Part shown: in pieces, positions 62,601-64,000 of the stretch
Position numbering within the stretch: the stretch's first letter is position 1
Layout of the letters: the number at the start of each line of letters is the position of its first letter
From: Chamaelirium japonicum
Taxonomy: Eukaryota; Streptophyta; Magnoliopsida; Liliales; Melanthiaceae
Length of the DNA: 64,000 nt
Reading direction: 5' to 3'
Assembly (NCBI GenBank): GCA_947650365.1
Contig: OX393555.1
Coordinates: 81,349,995-81,413,994 of the forward strand
The notes under the pieces: generated by a model
Database searches by the model: none
What the model saw: the letters and a program-made list of their open reading frames with translations, nothing else
Told to the model about the DNA's origin: nothing
Translations under genes and position numbers: made by a program

Positions 62601-64000
62601 TATCTCTCCATTCTCTTCTCTCTTTTTCTCTCATCTCACCACACGTTATCAGTACGAACATATCGTGCCCAGCTGTCTAGTCACAAGAAAACAGAGAGAG
62701 AAACAAAGACAGTAGAGAGAGAAGAAGAGAGAAGAGAATGAAGAGATATATGAAGAGAGAAAAGAGAAGAAGTCCTGCTCAAGTCCATTAGCCATGAGTT
62801 TAGGCGTGCAGTAAGAAGGATGGCTATCCTCCGTCGGATCTCTCCCATGGATTTGGATTTCCTATAGATTTCTTTGGCCCTAATTAATCTTACCCTACAA
62901 ATAATATACGACCCCTTTAGAGAGGGGCATGTTTGATGGCTCTGTCTTTCTCCCATCTCATAACACGTTATCAGAGCGAAAATATCGAGCCCAACTGACT
63001 AGTCACAAGAAAACGAAGAGAGAAACAAAGATAGAAATGGAGTTTTGGAATTTAGATTCCTACTTACTTCATACCTATACCCGTGGCCAATGGACTGGAG
63101 TAGGACTTCTTCTCTTTTTACTTTATTTATCTCTCCATTCTATTCTCTCTTCTTCTCTCTCTTGTATGGAATTTTGGAATTTAGATTCATTCTTACTTCA
63201 CAACTATACCCGTGGCCAATGGACTGGAGCAAGACTTCTTCTCTCTTCTTTCTTTGTTTATCTCTCCGTTCTCTTCTCTCTTCTTCTCTCACTTCTGTCT
63301 TTGTTTCTCTCTCCGTTTTCTTATGACTGGTCGGCTGGGCTTGACATGTTCATGCTGATAATATGTTATGACAAGTGAGAAGTGAACGAAGAGATAAAAC
63401 GAAGAGAGAAAAGAGAAGAAGTCCTGCTTCAGTCCATTCACCACGGGTATAGGTGTGAAGTAAGAAGAAATCTAAATTCCAAAACTCTACTTCTCAATAA
63501 TATAATTAAATCTCTCATTTGTCTTCTCTCTTTTCCCATGGATTAGGGTTTCCCATATATTGGTTAGGTCCTAAGTAAGCTTACCCTATAAATAATATAC
63601 GACCCCTTTAGGGTGGGGCATATTTGACGACTCTCTTTTTATCCTATCTTATAATACGTTATCAGCATGAACATGTCAAGCCCAGCTGACCAGTCGTAAA
63701 AAAAACGGAGAGAAAAATGAAGACAGAAGAGAGAGAAGAAGAAAGAAGAGAACGGAGAGATAAACGAAGATAAAAGAGAGAAGAAGTCCTGCTCGAGTCC
63801 ATTGTCCATGGGTATAGATTTAAAGTAAGAAGGAATCAAAATTCCAAAACTCCACTTCTTAATTTTTATATGACCCCTGATAATAAGGCACGTTTGATGG
63901 ATCTCTTTTTCTCCGATCACACAACACGTTATCTACACGAACATGTCGAGCCCAGCCGACCAGTCATAAGAAAACGTAGAGAGAAACGAAGACAGAAAGG
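56620..64000 (-). repeat. Third block copy, same orientation as the right arm
   Basis: Anchors 56854R, 57182R, 57566R, 57930R, 58148R, 58416R, 58829R fragment, 59028F, 59391F, 59845F, 60287R, 60536F, 60708R, 61025F, 61679R, 61985F, 62360R, 62636F, 62957F, 63340R, 63648F, 63918F. It mirrors the left arm from about 17,630 down to 8,840 and matches the right arm directly at 26.0-26.1 kb offset. Relative to the right arm it keeps 58.9-60.3 kb but lacks the piece at 32.74-34.19 kb. The copy continues past the window edge. Confidence 0.85.
58440..58607 (-). repeat. 168-bp LTR-like cassette, R orientation
   Basis: TGTTGTGAGA ... TGTCATAACA. Counterpart of 32,434-32,601. The AT island that follows is cut to about 135 bp (58,610-58,745) and joined to TTCTAAAACTCCATAGAAG. 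Confidence 0.75.

Overview
The window is nuclear, repeat-only DNA of a flowering plant. The plant assignment rests on a Ty3/gypsy (Tat/Athila-type) retrotransposon relic at the left end, on plant-style CTATAAATA promoters, and on several thousand bases of TTAA/AATT-rich DNA. I cannot name the species. I found no intact host gene, rRNA, tRNA or CRISPR array. All coordinates for repeats were found by eye and are good to a few tens of bases unless a motif fixes them.

Layout. (1) 1-4287, minus strand: the 5' part of a decayed gypsy element, in the order LTR (3589-4287), primer-binding site, gag, protease and reverse transcriptase. The other LTR lies beyond the left edge. It sits against, and probably inserted into, an AT-rich stretch of the next repeat family. 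(2) About 4.32 kb to 64 kb: one continuous array built from a single repeat family present about 150 times, in both orientations. The recognisable core is a short LTR-like cassette, 168 bp in eight or more copies, with inverted ends TGTTATGAGA...TCTCACAACA. It carries a telobox, a CTTAGGCCCTAAG palindrome and a TATAAATA box. A constant CGTTATCAGCACGAAC follows it, then a long purine tract (GAGAGAAGAAG...), then a constant AGTCCTGCTCCAGTCCATTGG segment, and in long copies an island of nearly pure A/T. This looks like a TRIM-type (miniature, non-coding LTR) retrotransposon that became satellite-like.

The array has higher-order structure. A giant imperfect inverted repeat has arms at about 6.0-17.25 kb and 30.9-40.8 kb, with 28 cassette anchors in mirrored order and opposite orientation. 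A third copy in the right-arm orientation lies at about 56.6-64.0 kb, offset 26.0-26.1 kb from the right arm. Between and beside these lies a second block type, 'D', repeating at about 6.0 kb (17.64-23.47, 23.47-28.9, 28.9-30.9 partial, 41.05-46.45). It also has an inverted copy at 46.5-48.65 kb that makes a local palindrome. The rest (4.66-6.0, 48.65-56.6 kb) consists of the same modules in orders I could only partly match.

Nothing here works together as a gene system. The point of interest is the architecture: a short promoter-bearing LTR family amplified in alternating orientation, with breakpoints mostly inside purine/pyrimidine tracts, then duplicated as 6-kb, 10-kb and perhaps 26-kb blocks. 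Open frames of 60-170 codons in the array are translations of the TTCTCTCTTC tracts and I do not call them genes.
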